This document shows, one piece after another, positions 63,774-64,000 of a stretch of DNA of 64,000 nt (its first letter is position 1; each line of letters opens with the position of its first letter). Location of the stretch: assembly GCF_009617875.1 (NCBI RefSeq), contig NZ_BLAV01000001.1:3100001-3164000 (forward strand), given 5' to 3'. The stretch comes from Prolixibacter sp. NT017 (GTDB taxonomy: Bacteria; Bacteroidota; Bacteroidia; Bacteroidales; Prolixibacteraceae). A program made the translations under genes and the position numbers. The notes below the pieces were generated by a model. That model was not told where the DNA came from, searched no databases, and saw only the letters and a list, made by a program, of their open reading frames with translations.

Positions 63774-64000
63774 TTATTCCTCCAATAATTGTTCAAACTT
63801 CTCGCACAATTCATGAACCGTAAACGGAAGTCCTTTGACCTTATTGAATTGTTCGTATTTGAAATCGGGTTCTTTATCACGGAGATATGCTGCAAACTGT
63901 CCCATGTTCAACTCGCAGACTACAATCTTCTTAAACCGGCTAAATACCTCATGAACGTTGGCCGGCAGCGGATTGATGTAATTGAAGTGTGCCAGACCAA
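63774..64000 (-). CDS. korA: 2-oxoglutarate:ferredoxin oxidoreductase subunit alpha (C-terminal part)
   Basis: Only the last 75 codons are in the window. The translation includes GLAHFNYINPLPANV, then HEVFSRFKKIVVCELNMGQ and LRDKEPDFKYEQFNKVKG, and ends with EQLLEE before TAA at 63774-63776. This is the C-terminal end of the alpha subunit's pyrimidine/coA-binding part, where NxxPLP and VCELNMGQ are typical. GGAGGAATAAC across the stop supplies a Shine-Dalgarno for korB, so the genes are coupled. Confidence 0.9.
   Translation of the reverse strand, partial: GLAHFNYINPLPANVHEVFSRFKKIVVCELNMGQFAAYLRDKEPDFKYEQFNKVKGLPFTVHELCEKFEQLLEE

Overview
This window is chromosomal DNA from a member of the Bacteroidota, most likely order Bacteroidales/Marinilabiliales (a Prolixibacteraceae-like organism would fit, but the genus cannot be read from the sequence). 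The evidence is the Bacteroidota-type -7 promoter box (TAnnTTTG) upstream of many genes, weak Shine-Dalgarno sequences, and family content typical of the phylum: BT_3928-family, DUF1599, DUF5686 and DUF4159 proteins, a FeoA-FeoB fusion, long PPi-dependent phosphofructokinase, folP-cdaA and serC-serA-DUF1015 clusters. Nearly everything is core genome. I see no insertion sequence, prophage, CRISPR array or obvious island.

Layout. 1-3.6 kb: a SNF2 helicase cut by the window edge, then two near-identical elements that look like tandem small-RNA genes on the minus strand, then two tRNA-Arg(ACG) genes. 3.6-10.4 kb: a thiamine-binding-type protein, an unknown protein, the FeoAB ferrous-iron transporter with its Cys-rich partner, an iron alcohol dehydrogenase, and two envelope proteins. 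10.4-24.7 kb: catabolic ornithine carbamoyltransferase plus carbamate kinase, FtsK and LolA, pyruvate kinase, AroQ/XerD, PEP carboxykinase, an epimerase and PBP1A. 24.9-35.7 kb: GH125 mannosidase, MscS, diadenylate cyclase and FolP on the minus strand; DUF1599, BT_3928, TpiA, a DUF5686 outer-membrane protein and PrmA on the plus strand. 35.6-44.4 kb: phosphodiesterase, SPOR-like protein, SixA, RsmE, DUF4159, quinone reductase, a secreted four-repeat protein, PFP, and an SPFH/ribbon-helix-helix/zinc-ribbon operon. 44.1-59.2 kb: ECF sigma factor with a small acidic protein, UvrA, MATE, HEAT, DHOD-like, YggS, beta-barrel, the serine pathway (SerC, SerA), GcvT, an orphan Hpt and an alpha/beta hydrolase. 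59.2-64 kb: a degenerate palindromic array, a receiver/PPDK_N fusion and KorB/KorA.

How the genes work together. Central carbon metabolism is well represented (PFP, TpiA, pyruvate kinase, ATP-PEPCK, KorAB, SerA/SerC, GcvT), suiting an anaerobic or facultative fermenter that assimilates carbon through PEP and 2-oxoglutarate:ferredoxin reactions. FeoAB supplies ferrous iron. ArcB/ArcC can make ATP from citrulline. CdaA and MscS overlap, pointing to c-di-AMP and osmotic control. Envelope functions (PBP1A, LolA, DUF5686, beta-barrel protein) are scattered.

The least explained parts are non-coding: the twin elements at 2784-3089, a 41-bp contiguous minisatellite at 36871-37140, a roughly 21-bp degenerate palindromic array at 59230-59583, and a 42-bp triplicate at 24671-24797. 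The least explained proteins are the W-rich four-repeat secreted protein (40103-40558) and the receiver-PPDK_N protein (59579-62563), which lies near an orphan Hpt.
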